From NCBI RefSeq assembly GCF_014202395.1, contig NZ_JACHGQ010000013.1:1-60171 (forward strand): 60,171 nt of DNA. Direction: 5' to 3'. Shown here piece after piece: positions 17,183-30,207 of the stretch. Under the pieces are notes generated by a model that was not told the origin of the DNA, searched no databases, and worked only from the letters and a program-made list of their open reading frames with translations. Source of the stretch: Histophilus somni. GTDB lineage: Bacteria > Pseudomonadota > Gammaproteobacteria > Enterobacterales > Pasteurellaceae. How positions within the stretch are numbered: the first letter of the stretch is position 1; each line of letters opens with the position of its first letter. Made by a program: the position numbers and the translations under genes.

Positions 17183-20047
17183 ATGATCCAAAACTTCACA
17201 ATGGAAGATCGTTTCAACCCTTCCGCCGTAGAGCAAGCACTCTACCAACACTGGGAATCACAAGGCTATTTTAAGCCGAATGAAAACCCGAATGTTCCAA
17301 GTTACTGCATCGCTATTCCGCCACCGAATGTAACGGGGAGTTTGCATATGGGACACGCTTTCCAGCAGACATTGATGGATACCTTAATCCGTTTCAACCG
17401 TATGGAAGGTAACAACACCCTTTGGCAGGCGGGGACTGACCACGCGGGGATTGCGACCCAAATGGTGGTGGAGCGTAAAATCGCAGCCGAAGAGGGCAAA
17501 ACCCGCCACGATTATGGGCGTGAAGCCTTTATCAACAAAATCTGGGATTGGAAAGCCTATTCGGGCGGTACCATCAGCCAGCAAATGAGACGACTTGGTA
17601 ACTCAATCGACTGGGATCGTGAGCGTTTTACGATGGACGAAGGCTTGTCTAATGCGGTGAAAGAAGTGTTTGTTCGCTTACACGAAGAAGGCTTGATTTA
17701 CCGTGGCAAACGCCTAGTAAACTGGGATCCGAAACTGCACACTGCCATTTCCGATCTTGAAGTTGAAAACAAAGAGAGCAAAGGCTCGCTTTGGCACTTC
17801 CGCTATCCGCTTGCTAACGGTGCGAAAACCGCTGAGGGCTTAGATTATTTAGTGGTGGCGACCACTCGTCCTGAAACAATGTTGGGCGATACAGCGGTTG
17901 CGGTTCACCCCGAAGATGAGCGTTATCAATCGCTGATTGGCAAAACGGTCGTGCTACCGCTTGCCAACCGTGAAATTCCGATTATTGCCGATGAATATGT
18001 GGATCGTGAGTTCGGTACCGGCGTGGTAAAAATTACCCCTGCACATGACTTTAACGACTACGAAGTGGGCAAACGCCACGCCTTGCCGATGGTAAATGTG
18101 ATGACGCTCAATGCCGATATTCGTGCGGAAGCAGAAATTATCGGCACAGACGGAAAAACTCTCGAAAATTACACCGCACTTATTCCACAGGACTATCAAG
18201 GCTTAGAGCGTTTTGTGGCTCGTAAGAAAATCGTGGCTGATTTTGAGGCTCTCGGCTTATTAGACCAAATCAAACCGCACGACTTAAAAGTCCCTTACGG
18301 TGACCGTGGTGGCGTGCCGATTGAGCCGATGCTGACCGATCAATGGTATGTGAGCGTGAAACCGCTTGCCGAAGTCGCCACCAAAGCGGTGGAAAACGGC
18401 GAAATCCAATTCGTACCTAAACAGTATGAAAATCTTTACTTCTCTTGGATGCGTGATATTCAAGATTGGTGTATTTCTCGTCAACTTTGGTGGGGACATC
18501 GTATTCCGGCTTGGTATGATGAACAAGGCAATGTCTATGTTGCTCGAGATGAAGCGGAAGTGCGGTCAAAATACGGCTTAACTTCAGACGTAGCGTTAAA
18601 ACAGGATGAAGACGTATTAGACACTTGGTTCTCGTCCGGATTATGGACATTCTCAACACTTGGCTGGCCTGAGCAAACCAAAGAACTGAAAATATTTCAC
18701 CCGACCGATGTATTAATCACCGGTTTTGACATCATCTTCTTTTGGGTAGCAAGAATGATTATGTTCACGATGCACTTCATCAAAGATGAAAACGGCAAAC
18801 CGCAAGTACCGTTTAAAACCGTTTATGTAACAGGTTTAATTCGTGATGAACAAGGGCAAAAAATGTCCAAATCCAAAGGGAACGTGTTAGACCCGATTGA
18901 TATGATTGATGGTATCAGTCTTGAGGATTTGCTTGAAAAACGCACCGGCAATATGATGCAACCACAATTGGCGGAAAAAATTGCTAAAGCAACTCGTAAA
19001 GAATTTGAACATGGCATTTCTGCACATGGAACGGATGCGTTACGCTTTACCCTTGCGGCGTTAGCGAGCAATGGACGTGATATCAATTGGGATATGAAAC
19101 GTTTGGAGGGCTACCGCAATTTCTGTAATAAATTATGGAATGCTAGTCGTTATGTATTAACCCACGAAAAATTGGATCTAAGTGAGGGCGAAGCGGAATA
19201 TTCGTTGGCGGATCGTTGGATTGAGAGTCAATTCAACCGCACTATAGACGCATTTCGCACCGCACTTAAGCAATACCGTTTCGATTTAGTGGCAAATACG
19301 ATTTACGATTTTACTTGGAATCAGTTCTGCGATTGGTATTTAGAGCTAACCAAGCCTGTATTTGCTCATGGTACGGATGCTCAAAAACGTGGTACAAGTC
19401 GCATGCTTCTCAATATATTAGAGAAATTATTGCGTTTAGCACATCCAATTATTCCATTTATCACGGAAGAAATTTGGCAGAAATTGAAGGGTGTAATGAA
19501 GTTATCAGGCGATACCATTATGTTACAACCATTTCCACGCATAGAGGAAAATCGGCTTGATCTAGAGGCGGAAAGCCAAATGAATTGGTTAAAAGAAGTG
19601 ATTGTAGCGGTGCGTAATATTCGTGCGGAATGCAATATTTCACCGAGTCATGCGTTGGAACTGTTGCTGAGAAACATTTCAGAGGAAACAAAAATTTGCC
19701 TTGAAAATAACCGCACTTTATTACAATCTATGGCAAAATTGTCTACGATTACTTTACTGGACGTCAATGAAGAACCGCCACTTTCGGTCACGAAACTGGT
19801 TGAAAATAATGAAATTTTTATTCCAATGGCAGGTTTTATTAATAAAGAGCAAGAACTCACAAGATTGACTAAAGAAATTGAAAAATTGAAAGGTGAAATT
19901 GTTCGAATTGAAAACAAACTCAGCAATGAAGCCTTTATTACCAAAGCACCGGAGCAAGTTATCGCTAAAGAGCGGGAAAAAATGCAGGGGTATTTGGATA
20001 ATATAGAAAAACTTCAACAGCAATATCAGGCGATTGAGATGTTGTAA
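17183..20047 (+). CDS. valS: Valyl-tRNA synthetase
   Basis: 954 residues, normal for bacterial ValRS. Class I signatures are both present: HMGHA (HIGH) near residue 55 and KMSKS near 560. A C-terminal tRNA-binding coiled coil is visible ([43 protein letters not shown]). The first ATG ([24 protein letters not shown]) was kept; a second ATG six codons in aligns with the E. coli start. Base composition changes along the gene: the first 1.2 kb is clearly GC-richer than the last 1.2 kb. It ends in a strong hairpin terminator. Confidence 0.98.
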   Translation: MIQNFTMEDRFNPSAVEQALYQHWESQGYFKPNENPNVPSYCIAIPPPNVTGSLHMGHAFQQTLMDTLIRFNRMEGNNTLWQAGTDHAGIATQMVVERKIAAEEGKTRHDYGREAFINKIWDWKAYSGGTISQQMRRLGNSIDWDRERFTMDEGLSNAVKEVFVRLHEEGLIYRGKRLVNWDPKLHTAISDLEVENKESKGSLWHFRYPLANGAKTAEGLDYLVVATTRPETMLGDTAVAVHPEDERYQSLIGKTVVLPLANREIPIIADEYVDREFGTGVVKITPAHDFNDYEVGKRHALPMVNVMTLNADIRAEAEIIGTDGKTLENYTALIPQDYQGLERFVARKKIVADFEALGLLDQIKPHDLKVPYGDRGGVPIEPMLTDQWYVSVKPLAEVATKAVENGEIQFVPKQYENLYFSWMRDIQDWCISRQLWWGHRIPAWYDEQGNVYVARDEAEVRSKYGLTSDVALKQDEDVLDTWFSSGLWTFSTLGWPEQTKELKIFHPTDVLITGFDIIFFWVARMIMFTMHFIKDENGKPQVPFKTVYVTGLIRDEQGQKMSKSKGNVLDPIDMIDGISLEDLLEKRTGNMMQPQLAEKIAKATRKEFEHGISAHGTDALRFTLAALASNGRDINWDMKRLEGYRNFCNKLWNASRYVLTHEKLDLSEGEAEYSLADRWIESQFNRTIDAFRTALKQYRFDLVANTIYDFTWNQFCDWYLELTKPVFAHGTDAQKRGTSRMLLNILEKLLRLAHPIIPFITEEIWQKLKGVMKLSGDTIMLQPFPRIEENRLDLEAESQMNWLKEVIVAVRNIRAECNISPSHALELLLRNISEETKICLENNRTLLQSMAKLSTITLLDVNEEPPLSVTKLVENNEIFIPMAGFINKEQELTRLTKEIEKLKGEIVRIENKLSNEAFITKAPEQVIAKEREKMQGYLDNIEKLQQQYQAIEML

Positions 20048-20065
20048 GTATTTAGGTCGATATTT

Positions 20066-20098
20066 GATCTCCCGCCGTCAAATGGCGGTCGGGAGATC
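20066..20098. terminator. Terminator between convergent valS and truA
   Basis: GATCTCCCG and CGGGAGATC form a 9-bp outer stem with CCG/CGG inside and a short loop. It lies between the convergent stops of valS and truA and can serve both. Confidence 0.8.
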
Positions 20099-20102
20099 GA
20101 TG

Positions 20103-20912
20103 TTAATCGTGGTGAAAATCTATCTTAGGTTCTCCCAAGAATAACGGACCGAGTGGATTTTTAGGCAAATTGAAGTGATTAGGATACTTCACCTCTACCA
20201 AATATAAACCATCAGGTTTAGCAGTTGGTGCGGCTAAAGTGCGGTCTTTTTGAGTTAAAAGCCAATCCATCCATTCAACCGGCTGTTTTCCGCTTCCAAT
20301 TTCTAAAAGACTGCCGACAATATTGCGTACCATATGATGCACAAAAGCGTTAGCTTGAATATCCACAATAATGTAATTGGCTTGGCGAAAAACATGGAGA
20401 TGATGAATATTTCGCCATGGTGTATTGGACTGGCATTGTGCGGCACGAAATGAAGAAAAATCATGTTCCCCCAATAAATACTGTCCTGCTTGGTGCATTA
20501 AACGATGATCCAATGCAACGTGATGATGAGTAACTCCAGTGGGAAAAAGAGCGGAACGTAGCGGATGATTATAAATTAAATAACGATAACGCCTTGCTGT
20601 GGCACTGAAACGAGCATGAAAATCCTCACTGACGACCTTTGCCCAACGTACCGCAATATCAGCAGGTAAATTGGCATTAAGACCGAATGTCCATGCTTTT
20701 TCAGAGCGAATCGCTTTCGTGTCAAAATGTACCACTTGACCGGTAGCATGAACACCCGAATCCGTTCTACCCGCACAATATATTTGACAAAATTCATTTG
20801 CAACAAAACTGACCGCACTTTCCAGTTTTTCCTGTACACTTGTGACATTCGCTTGACGTTGCCAACCGAAATAATGTGTACCGTTATATTCAATACCTAA
20901 TGCTATTTTCAT
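20103..20912 (-). CDS. truA: tRNA pseudouridine(38-40) synthase
   Basis: 269 residues. It isomerises uridines 38-40 in the anticodon stem-loop of tRNAs. The catalytic Asp is in [18 protein letters not shown] near residue 50, after the N-terminal [32 protein letters not shown] and [22 protein letters not shown] are further family blocks. Minus strand, 31 bases downstream of cdd. Confidence 0.97.
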   Translation of the reverse strand: MKIALGIEYNGTHYFGWQRQANVTSVQEKLESAVSFVANEFCQIYCAGRTDSGVHATGQVVHFDTKAIRSEKAWTFGLNANLPADIAVRWAKVVSEDFHARFSATARRYRYLIYNHPLRSALFPTGVTHHHVALDHRLMHQAGQYLLGEHDFSSFRAAQCQSNTPWRNIHHLHVFRQANYIIVDIQANAFVHHMVRNIVGSLLEIGSGKQPVEWMDWLLTQKDRTLAAPTAKPDGLYLVEVKYPNHFNLPKNPLGPLFLGEPKIDFHHD

Positions 20913-20943
20913 ATTATTTTATCTGTATAAGCTGAAACCCATT

Positions 20944-21858
20944 TTATGATACTTGAATATAGTCGAGCGGTATATCACCTAAATACGCCAATAGTTCTTC
21001 TGTCATACCACGATATGACAACCTGAAAGGTTGTTCAACCAATACCGCTCGAGCAATATTTTCCACCTCATTTCCATCTAAAATTAAATAATTCAATGCT
21101 GTTTGTAGTGGCGGTAAAGAGGGATTAAATGCGGCATTTTCAGCATAACTGCCTTGAAAAATCTGTTGATCTTGCAATTGCAATGCAATACCTGAATAGG
21201 TTTTGGAATAAGGAGCATGAGATTGATTAGCAGCATCAAGTGCGGCTTGAATTAACGGATCTTCCGTTATCAAAAACAAATTATGTGCTTTTTTATCAAA
21301 TAGACGATTATCTATCTGTAAATTATGGGGTCCAAAAGCATCCGGCAAATAGTGATGTAATAAATTATCCTGACTATGTGGCAAATGAATGCGTAATGTT
21401 TCCGCACTGTTAAGTTCATTCATAAATTGGCGACAATGTCCACAAGGTGTGTAATTGACGGTAATCTCTGTTATTTTACTTTCACGACGCATCCAAGCAT
21501 GAGAAATTGCACTTTGCTCCGCATGAACGGTTTGCTGAATGTTTGTGGTACAAAATTCTTGATTAGCACCAAAATAAAAGCTGCCTGACTCTCCTTTAGC
21601 AATTGCCCCCACACTGAAATGGGAGATTGTGGGATTAGCATAACACGCACTGACGGGTAATAATATTAAAGCCAATTCTTTGTCCGTCATATGATATTTT
21701 TCGCAAAAATGGTTTACTGTGAATGCGGGTAGAAAGCCCTGAAAATTCCGTTCGCCTAAGATATACCACAGATCCTGAGCTAATTTTCTGTTTTCAATTT
21801 GATTTAAAGCCTGTTTAATCCGATCAGATATATGTTTTAATGAATGATGTGTCATCAT
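20944..21858 (-). CDS. cdd: Cytidine deaminase
   Basis: 304 residues, the long two-domain form found in enteric bacteria and Pasteurellaceae. It deaminates cytidine and deoxycytidine in pyrimidine salvage. The zinc site is [11 protein letters not shown] (His and the catalytic Glu) plus PCGHCRQF (two Cys). The C-terminal domain is a degenerate copy of the catalytic fold. Start taken at the first of two adjacent ATGs, with AAGGAT upstream. Confidence 0.96.
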   Translation of the reverse strand: MMTHHSLKHISDRIKQALNQIENRKLAQDLWYILGERNFQGFLPAFTVNHFCEKYHMTDKELALILLPVSACYANPTISHFSVGAIAKGESGSFYFGANQEFCTTNIQQTVHAEQSAISHAWMRRESKITEITVNYTPCGHCRQFMNELNSAETLRIHLPHSQDNLLHHYLPDAFGPHNLQIDNRLFDKKAHNLFLITEDPLIQAALDAANQSHAPYSKTYSGIALQLQDQQIFQGSYAENAAFNPSLPPLQTALNYLILDGNEVENIARAVLVEQPFRLSYRGMTEELLAYLGDIPLDYIQVS

Positions 21859-22320
21859 AAATCCTTGTTGAATATTGAGATTGGGTTGAATGTGCCAAAC
21901 ATTTAAAATAACGTCAAGTAGATGTTTTGATTGTATCTTATTATTTTTGGCTGAAAATATTTTCCAATTATAACAAGTTAAACACTTTTAATATTTCATC
22001 AAAAATATAATTTTCTGCATTGAAATAGTTACTCTTTTTTAAACGACATAGCATAACTCGCCATAAAATTGGATCTTTAATTTTTACGCTGACTATGCTG
22101 TATAGGATGATATTTTTTCAATTTACAAGAGCATTACTACATTCTATTTCTAATTTTACACAACGTTAGTATATAAAAGTGGTTAACGCTAAAAGGTACC
22201 GTTCAACATGCTTCATTATTTTTGTTTTACCGTTAAAACAGACAAAAAACGTAGCAGATACTGAGATATGCAACTGCTACGTAATACTTGAAATTAACCC
22301 ACTTTAAAGTGGGTTAAATT
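21859..22320. other. 462-base gap without a recognised gene; two hairpins at its right end
   Basis: AT-rich. Two inverted repeats are visible: ACGTAGCAG/CTGCTACGT (22249-22282, loop about 16) and a perfect 24-base palindrome with arms TTAACCCACTTT/AAAGTGGGTTAA (22294-22317). The second abuts the right end of the omega-RNA remnant and could be its terminator, a znuA terminator, or a target-site palindrome. The rest presumably carries the cdd promoter. No coding potential is seen. Confidence 0.5.
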
Positions 22321-22322
22321 TA

Positions 22323-22560
22323 TTGACATCCTCCCCTAGCTAAAGCAAGGAGATTCCTACCAGCTCCCATTGAAAGCAATGGGCTACTCTCGGTGGGTTT
22401 CTGCTGCTGACCGCCAATGCGATTCACTTCACAGACGCTACGGGCACGTCCTGCCCTGATTATGCCGTCATTGAGAGTCTAAAGCGACCTCTGTTAGCAG
22501 TAAGAAGTATATCATTTTGTGCCTTATATCCACGCTCTAAAGGACGTGGTTTTACGGCAC
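22323..22560 (-). ncRNA. Orphan TnpB-type omega RNA scaffold with tnpB 3' remnant
   Basis: Read on the minus strand, it is homologous to positions 1-133 from GGGCAGGACGTGCCC to the final GGATGTCAA, with paired stem changes (GGGCA/TGCCC here versus GGGTA/TACCC; CCCATTG/CAATGGG versus CCCACAG/CTGTGGG). Further 5' is a nested hairpin GTGCC...CCACG...CGTGG...GGCAC, and a frame of about 30 codons (ending GRFRLSMTA) that may be a tnpB tail. No tnpB body, left end or tnpA is present. It starts 17 bases after the znuA stop on the same strand, so znuA read-through could transcribe it. The guide would begin at 22322 and run leftward. Confidence 0.72.
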
Positions 22561-22576
22561 TGTCTGATAAAAAGGT

Positions 22577-23605
22577 TTATTTCAAGCAACTAAAATAGCT
22601 ATCTGCGGTATATTGTAAGAAATTGGCATAGGAATTTTTACCTAATTTAACTTTGTCACCCATCGGATCCAAGCGTCCAACGTTTACACCTGTTGCTTTA
22701 CCTAAACTTTCAATTACTTTTGGTGTAAATTGCGGTTCTGCGAATAAGCAATTTACTTTATGCTCAGTAATTTCTTCCTTAATTTTAGCTAATGTTTTTG
22801 CCCCCGGTGCAACTAATGGATTAATAGTGAAATAGCCTACTTGATTTAATCCATAAGCGTTATTGAAATAGCTGTAAGCATCATGGAAAACATAAAATCC
22901 TTTTTCTTTTACTGAAGCTAATTGCTTTTTAATTTCGTTATTTTTTGCTGCTAAAGTGCGGTTAAATTCAGCAAGATTTTTTTCAATCAATGCTTTTTTG
23001 GCCGGATATTGTATTGACAATTTCTCTGCTACTTTTTGTGCAACAATTTTGCTAATTTCCGGTGAGTACCAAACATGCCAATTAATGCCCAATTCATCAT
23101 GTTCATGATTGTGTCCATGCTTGTGTTCATGGTCATGTTTGTGGTCGTGATCATGATCGTGGTCATGGTCGTGGTCGTGGTCATGGTCGTGGTCGTGGTC
23201 GTGGTCATGGTCATGGTCGTGGTCATGGTCATGGTCGTGATCATGATGATGGCCTGTCATTAAAAGTCCTTTAGTATTAATTTCTGAAATTTCAGCAATG
23301 GTAACTACTTTTTTCGGATCTATACCACGTAAAGTTGCATGATCTAAAAACGCATCCACATCTTCGCCAATCCAAACAACTAAATCTGCTTTTTTTAGTT
23401 TTTGAATATCGGAAGGGCGGAAACTATAGTCGTGTGGCGATGCACCCGGTGGAACAATAACTTGGGTATCAGTTACACCATCAGCAATAGATGAAGCGAT
23501 AAAACCTAAAGGTTTAATTGATGTTACTATGCTAGCATTTGCCACAGCAGATAAAGAAAAAAGTGCTGTACTAATTAATGCTTTTTTAAAGGTAAAATTA
23601 GACAT
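22577..23605 (-). CDS. znuA: Zinc ABC transporter periplasmic binding protein ZnuA with a long His-Asp loop
   Basis: 342 residues from the ATG at 23605, which has AAGGAG 8 bases upstream; a longer frame starting at 23623 has no ribosome site. Signal peptide (ALISTALFSLSAVANA), then a cluster A-I metal-binding protein: His ligands in SPHDYSFRPSD, the NWHVWYSPE segment and FHDAYSYF. The flexible loop is an extreme His-Asp alternation of about 50 residues, encoded by CAYGAY hexamers. It captures Zn(II) for ZnuBC, which are not in the window, so znuA is separate from its transporter genes, as in H. influenzae. I could not identify a convincing Zur box. Confidence 0.95.
   Translation of the reverse strand: MSNFTFKKALISTALFSLSAVANASIVTSIKPLGFIASSIADGVTDTQVIVPPGASPHDYSFRPSDIQKLKKADLVVWIGEDVDAFLDHATLRGIDPKKVVTIAEISEINTKGLLMTGHHHDHDHDHDHDHDHDHDHDHDHDHDHDHDHDHDHDHKHDHEHKHGHNHEHDELGINWHVWYSPEISKIVAQKVAEKLSIQYPAKKALIEKNLAEFNRTLAAKNNEIKKQLASVKEKGFYVFHDAYSYFNNAYGLNQVGYFTINPLVAPGAKTLAKIKEEITEHKVNCLFAEPQFTPKVIESLGKATGVNVGRLDPMGDKVKLGKNSYANFLQYTADSYFSCLK
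23098..23258 (-). repeat. Imperfect hexamer repeat coding the ZnuA His-Asp loop
   Basis: About 160 bases of 6-base units of the form CAYGAY on the coding strand, with third-base variation at both codons. Being a multiple of three, expansion or contraction changes only loop length. The opposite strand is open as a Val/Met-rich frame, which is a mirror effect and not a gene. Confidence 0.85.
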
Positions 23606-23698
23606 TGGAATACTCCTTTTCATGATTAATAACGATTTTAAAAGACGGACTAGGTTATCACTTTTTCATCAAATTGCTAGAATTTTTACAAAAATTTT

Positions 23699-24466
23699 TT
23701 AGCCTTTTGTCAATTTATCTACAACTTTTGCCACCGCAAAAAAACCAAAAGTTGCGGTAATCATTGTTGCAGCACCAAAGCCATTGGCACAATTCATGGT
23801 AGCTGAAGTAGTACAATTATCAGCCATTTTTGGAAAAATTAAAGGCTGAGTGGAAAAAACACAATCGACTGCAAACTTACGTTTAGGATTTTGTGGAAAA
23901 TGATATTCTTTACGTAAAACTGACCGCACTTTTGCTAATAGAGGATCTTGAATAGAGCGACTAAGATCTGTCACTCGAATTTGACTTGGATCGGTTTGCC
24001 CTCCTGCACCACCAATTGTGATAATCGGAATTTTATTGCGTTTACAGTGAGCAATTAGTGCTGCTTTTACTCTGACATTGTCAATAGCATCAATCACATA
24101 ATCGTAGCCTGTATGAATATATTCAGCTAAATTTTCAGCAAGTAAAAAATCATCAATAATATTCACGTGGCAATCCGGATTAATTAATTGCACACGCTCT
24201 TTCATTACTTCTGTTTTTAACTTACCAATATTACCTGTTAATGCAGGTAATTGGCGGTTAATATTGGTTACACAAATATCGTCCATATCAATCATGGTAA
24301 TTTGCCCAATACCGCAACGTGCAATTGCTTCGACACCCCATGAACCTACCCCACCAATGCCGATCACACAAATATGTGTTTGCTTTAAGCGTTCCAAAAC
24401 GTCTATTCCATATAGTCGTCCAATTCCACCAAAGCGTTGTTCATAATTATCAATACGTTCTGTCAT
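23699..24466 (-). CDS. tcdA: tRNA threonylcarbamoyladenosine dehydratase (TcdA/CsdL)
   Basis: 255 residues from the ATG at 24466. That ATG overlaps the mltA stop as TAATG, so it was preferred over the ATG at 24481. E1-like/ThiF fold: nucleotide-binding GIGGVGSWGVEAIARCGIGQITMIDMDDI, then YVIDAIDNVRVKAALIAHCKRNKIPIITIGGAGGQTDPSQI. It cyclises the t6A37 modification of ANN-decoding tRNAs to ct6A in an ATP-dependent step. The C-terminal stretch (NCANGFGAATMITATFGFFAVAKVVDKL) matches the family's hydrophobic end. Confidence 0.95.
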   Translation of the reverse strand: MTERIDNYEQRFGGIGRLYGIDVLERLKQTHICVIGIGGVGSWGVEAIARCGIGQITMIDMDDICVTNINRQLPALTGNIGKLKTEVMKERVQLINPDCHVNIIDDFLLAENLAEYIHTGYDYVIDAIDNVRVKAALIAHCKRNKIPIITIGGAGGQTDPSQIRVTDLSRSIQDPLLAKVRSVLRKEYHFPQNPKRKFAVDCVFSTQPLIFPKMADNCTTSATMNCANGFGAATMITATFGFFAVAKVVDKLTKG

Positions 24467-25557
24467 TATTGTAATAACCACACTCTACCATAGTGCTTCG
24501 ATAAACCCGCAACATGTCCGGCATTATCGCCAATTCCACGATATAAATCAAAATGTTGCCCTTTTACTGCTCCCCCAACATCTAATGCCACCATTAAATG
24601 TAAAATATGTTCACCGGTCCAATTGCCTTCATCATCAATTTTCGGTACTTCCACTAAAACTACAGAGCCGCTTGGGATCACATTTTTATCGCTAGCAATA
24701 GCAGCCATAGGTACTAAAGGCACACCGGCAGAACCAAGCACTTTTCCGTTAGGATCTTTTTTGAAAAAAACATAAGAAGGATTACGTTCTAACAAGGCTT
24801 GTAAGCGTGATGGATTTTCCATTGCCCAATTTTTAATGGCTTGAATAGACATTTTTTCTTTGGAAATTTCGCCATCCTCTACCAGCAATCGTCCTATTGC
24901 TACATAATCAAAACCATTTTGTCCTGCATAGGCAAAATAGGTTAAATCTCCGTGACCAAAATCAACATAACCGCTACCTTGTACGCCAAGTAGAAAATTA
25001 TCAATCATTGAATCAGTGTAAGCCAGCTCAAGTCCCTTACCTCGCAAGGCACCGGCATAAATTTGAGCTCGAGAAAAACGTTTATTAGCAGGCAAAGCAT
25101 AAATAGGTTGATTATATTTGCCCTGTTGCGTATGACGAGCATGAATAACCGGCGAATAATATCCTGTCATTAATACATTTTGGTATCCGTCGGTTCCTTT
25201 CATAATTTGAGCTTGAATACCATAGTCTGCTAATTGTTTAGTATTCGCACCAGCCAATACCCAATGAGTTACTTTGTCATAAATGTTCGCAAATTGATTA
25301 GCTAAGCCAGTTGATGCTTGACGAATATTAGTAAGTTGCGTTAAAAAATCACCTTGATTGATGACCGCACTTTTGTTGTCAACAGAGGAAACCGGCACTA
25401 ATGACGCTTGCTGATAACTACGCCCAGCATATTTTGCCCCGAATTGTTTCGCATCATTTTGGCTAGCTGTTTTAGAGTGTTCGGAAGAACATGCAACCAA
25501 AATAGCGACCGAAAATAAAATACTTTGTTTAACTACTGTTTTGATAAAAAATACCAT
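24466..25557 (-). CDS. mltA: Membrane-bound lytic murein transglycosylase A
   Basis: 363 residues. Lipoprotein signal peptide with lipobox LVAC (about Cys22). The MltA domain is recognisable from MTGYYSPVIHARHTQQGKYNQPIYALP, and the 3D domain with its three Asp runs through FLLGVQGSGYVDFGHG, NPSYVFFKK and LMVALDVGGAVKGQHFDLYRG. It cleaves peptidoglycan glycan strands at the outer membrane, forming 1,6-anhydromuropeptides. Its stop overlaps the tcdA start by one base. One USS lies inside (about 25361). Confidence 0.95.
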   Translation of the reverse strand: MVFFIKTVVKQSILFSVAILVACSSEHSKTASQNDAKQFGAKYAGRSYQQASLVPVSSVDNKSAVINQGDFLTQLTNIRQASTGLANQFANIYDKVTHWVLAGANTKQLADYGIQAQIMKGTDGYQNVLMTGYYSPVIHARHTQQGKYNQPIYALPANKRFSRAQIYAGALRGKGLELAYTDSMIDNFLLGVQGSGYVDFGHGDLTYFAYAGQNGFDYVAIGRLLVEDGEISKEKMSIQAIKNWAMENPSRLQALLERNPSYVFFKKDPNGKVLGSAGVPLVPMAAIASDKNVIPSGSVVLVEVPKIDDEGNWTGEHILHLMVALDVGGAVKGQHFDLYRGIGDNAGHVAGLSKHYGRVWLLQ

Positions 25558-25775
25558 ATGTTACCGAAAAACCGCATAATTAGAGACGTCTTAAATTAGC
25601 AAAAAAACTGTAGAATATACAGTCTTTTATCATTCAATGAAGATAAAAAATTTACAATTCGCTTCATTTTATCATTGGTTGTTTTGTTATTTACACTGAT
25701 GCAAAATGTTTTTACGCTTGAATTGTCAAATAAAAGTGCGGTGTTAATTTAGACTACTTTGAGTATTGCAACGTC

Positions 25776-25802
25776 AGGGCTTGATTTTGCAGTCCAAGCC
25801 CT
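25776..25802. terminator. Hairpin in the 272-base gap between mltA and mak
   Basis: AGGGCTTG/CAAGCCCT arms around an 11-base loop, downstream of the mak stop. It has no long T run on either strand, so termination is uncertain. Two opposed uptake signals (about 25733 and 25820) flank it in the same gap. Confidence 0.45.
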
Positions 25803-25829
25803 CAAAATCATTTAAAACTCACCGCACTT

Positions 25830-26738
25830 TTAGGCTTCATCAATTCCCCAAAGCCAAGCCGCCCCACGCACACCACTGGAATCGCCGTGTACGGCTTTTT
25901 TGATTTCAGTAAAAAATTCTCTACCGAAAATATAATCGTTCATCCGTGTCGGTAAGGTTGTGTACAGACGATCAATGTTACAAACACCGCCCGCCAGTAC
26001 AATCACATCAGGATCTAAAATATTTACATAAGCTGCTAGAGCTTTTGCCAAACGGCGTTCATAAGCTTGTAAAGATTGTTCGGCAGTAGGATCGCCTTGC
26101 TCGGCAAGTGCGGCAATTTCGTTGCCTTTTAATCTTATCCCACTCCGACGTTCGTAATCATCACATAGACCGGTACCGGAAACAAATTGTTCGATACAAC
26201 GATGTTTGCCACAATAACATTGTACGTTATGCGAACGTTCTTCTTCATCTTGCCAAGGTAATTCGTTGTGTCCCCATTCACCGCCGATACCGTTAGCCCC
26301 ATTCCAGGGTTTTCCGTCAATCACGATACCGGAACCGCAACCTGTTCCGAGAATAAGTGCCAATACGACCTTTTTTCCTGCTCCTGCACCATCTGTGGCT
26401 TCAGAGACGGTCATGCAGTTGGCATCATTGGCAATTCTTACTTCTCGTCCTAAAAGTGCGGTCAAGTCTTCGTCTAAATTTTGTCCGTTAAGCCAAACAG
26501 AATTAGCATTTTTGACTTTGCCGGTAAAAGGGGAAATAGTGCCGGGAATTCCGATCCCTACTGTGCCTCGTTGCCCCGTTGCATGTTCCGCATCATCTAC
26601 CAAACTTTTAATTGCTGTCAACGTGTCCGGATACGACCCTCTCGGGGTAGGAATACGTTTGCGAAACAACTCTTCACCGCTGTTACTTAACGCAATAACT
26701 TCAATCTTGGTTCCACCTAAATCAATACCTATACGCAT
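25830..26738 (-). CDS. mak: Fructokinase/mannofructokinase of the ROK family
   Basis: 302 residues. ROK features: N-terminal ATP-binding [16 protein letters not shown], catalytic Asp in NDANC, the EWGHN sugar-binding Glu/His, and the zinc-binding [17 protein letters not shown]. It is much closer to E. coli Mak (YajF) than to NagK, for example in [26 protein letters not shown] and [14 protein letters not shown] at the end. It phosphorylates fructose and related hexoses with ATP in the cytosol. Start has GGAG upstream. It could feed products of the adjacent sugar cassette or mannitol-derived fructose into glycolysis. Confidence 0.88.
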   Translation of the reverse strand: MRIGIDLGGTKIEVIALSNSGEELFRKRIPTPRGSYPDTLTAIKSLVDDAEHATGQRGTVGIGIPGTISPFTGKVKNANSVWLNGQNLDEDLTALLGREVRIANDANCMTVSEATDGAGAGKKVVLALILGTGCGSGIVIDGKPWNGANGIGGEWGHNELPWQDEEERSHNVQCYCGKHRCIEQFVSGTGLCDDYERRSGIRLKGNEIAALAEQGDPTAEQSLQAYERRLAKALAAYVNILDPDVIVLAGGVCNIDRLYTTLPTRMNDYIFGREFFTEIKKAVHGDSSGVRGAAWLWGIDEA

Positions 26739-26841
26739 AAAAAACTCCTATAAATGAAATATGAATATTGTGATCCTTGTAACATTATTTTATTTTGATA
26801 TTTTATATACTTTCCTCCTTTAAAATTATTATCAGGTATTA

Positions 26842-27570
26842 ATGTCCACCAGCATATCAATTTTAGTCATTGATGACGATATTCAAATTTGCGAGCTACT
26901 CACCGATACTTTTGAAGAATATGGGTATAGGGTTGTTGCAGTCTCTTCCGGTCAGGAAGCATTAACCTTATTACAAACCAATTCTCGCTTTGATTTGATT
27001 TTATTAGACCTTATTCTCCCCGATATTAACGGACTGGTTTTGCTTCAACAATTAAAAAATCTGTTGAATAAGCCCATCATTATGTTGAGTGGCTTAAATA
27101 GCGAATCCGATGTAGTTGTTGGTTTGGAAATGGGGGCTGATGATTATATTACCAAGCCTTTTTATCCTCGAATTGTAGTGGCGAGAGCTAAAGCTGCTAT
27201 TCGTCGCACTCAACCACAAGCCACAACCACCGTTTATACGCATAGCGGTTTTTTGTTTCATCAATGGTATTTAGATACCGAAACACATAAACTTTATTCG
27301 CCCCAAAAACAGGAAATTGAACTGACTCACGGCGAATATTTATTATTGTATGCCTTAGTTTCTCACGCTCAAAAAGTGTTGAGCCGTCAAAAATTATTAG
27401 AATTAACCCATGCAGAAAATTTGGAAATTTTTGACCGCACTATTGATGTATTAATTATGCGACTACGTAAAAAAATTGAACCGAATGTTAAGGCTCCGAG
27501 TTTTATTCAGACTGTTCGAGGCCTAGGGTATTGCTTTGAGGCTTCAGTTGAAAAACTGGGAGAAAATTAA
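26842..27570 (+). CDS. OmpR/TorR-type response regulator
   Basis: 242 residues. Receiver domain with acidic pocket DDD (11-13), phospho-acceptor Asp56 in LLDLILPD, and conserved Lys in ITKPF. It is followed by a winged-helix DNA-binding domain (ELTHGEYLLLYALVSHAQKVLSRQKLLELTH...RTIDVLIMRLRKKIE...QTVRGLGYCF). Its gene sits on the plus strand at one end of the sugar cassette, while the hybrid kinase gene sits at the other end, also on the plus strand. The kinase is the obvious partner, and the cassette the obvious target; both are inferred from position. TorR-like boxes occur in the cassette promoter region. Confidence 0.9.
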   Translation: MSTSISILVIDDDIQICELLTDTFEEYGYRVVAVSSGQEALTLLQTNSRFDLILLDLILPDINGLVLLQQLKNLLNKPIIMLSGLNSESDVVVGLEMGADDYITKPFYPRIVVARAKAAIRRTQPQATTTVYTHSGFLFHQWYLDTETHKLYSPQKQEIELTHGEYLLLYALVSHAQKVLSRQKLLELTHAENLEIFDRTIDVLIMRLRKKIEPNVKAPSFIQTVRGLGYCFEASVEKLGEN

Positions 27571-27602
27571 GTACGCTATTATGCAACTCAAATCCTCACT
27601 TT

Positions 27603-30140
<2,538 letters not shown>

Positions 30141-30207
30141 ATTTTATTTCCTGTCATCAAAACAATGAAAAAATCTACCGCACTTTTTAGCTGTTGATAA
30201 TATGTTA

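Noticed and set aside
22249-22282. ACGTAGCAG/CTGCTACGT hairpin as the left end of the IS element.
   Set aside because: It lies beyond the right end (guide side) of the remnant, so it cannot be that element's left end in this orientation.
22305-22322. Guide of the orphan scaffold (starting TAAATTTAA on the minus strand) matching 42152-42160 in the fbp leader for nine bases.
   Set aside because: The nine bases are only A and T and nearly palindromic, so chance matches are expected in an AT-rich genome. It also shows that the 9-base match of the first guide must be treated with care.
23075-23263. Plus-strand open frame rich in Val and Met opposite znuA.
   Set aside because: Mirror of the CAYGAY hexamer repeat on the other strand, with no ribosome site or family resemblance.
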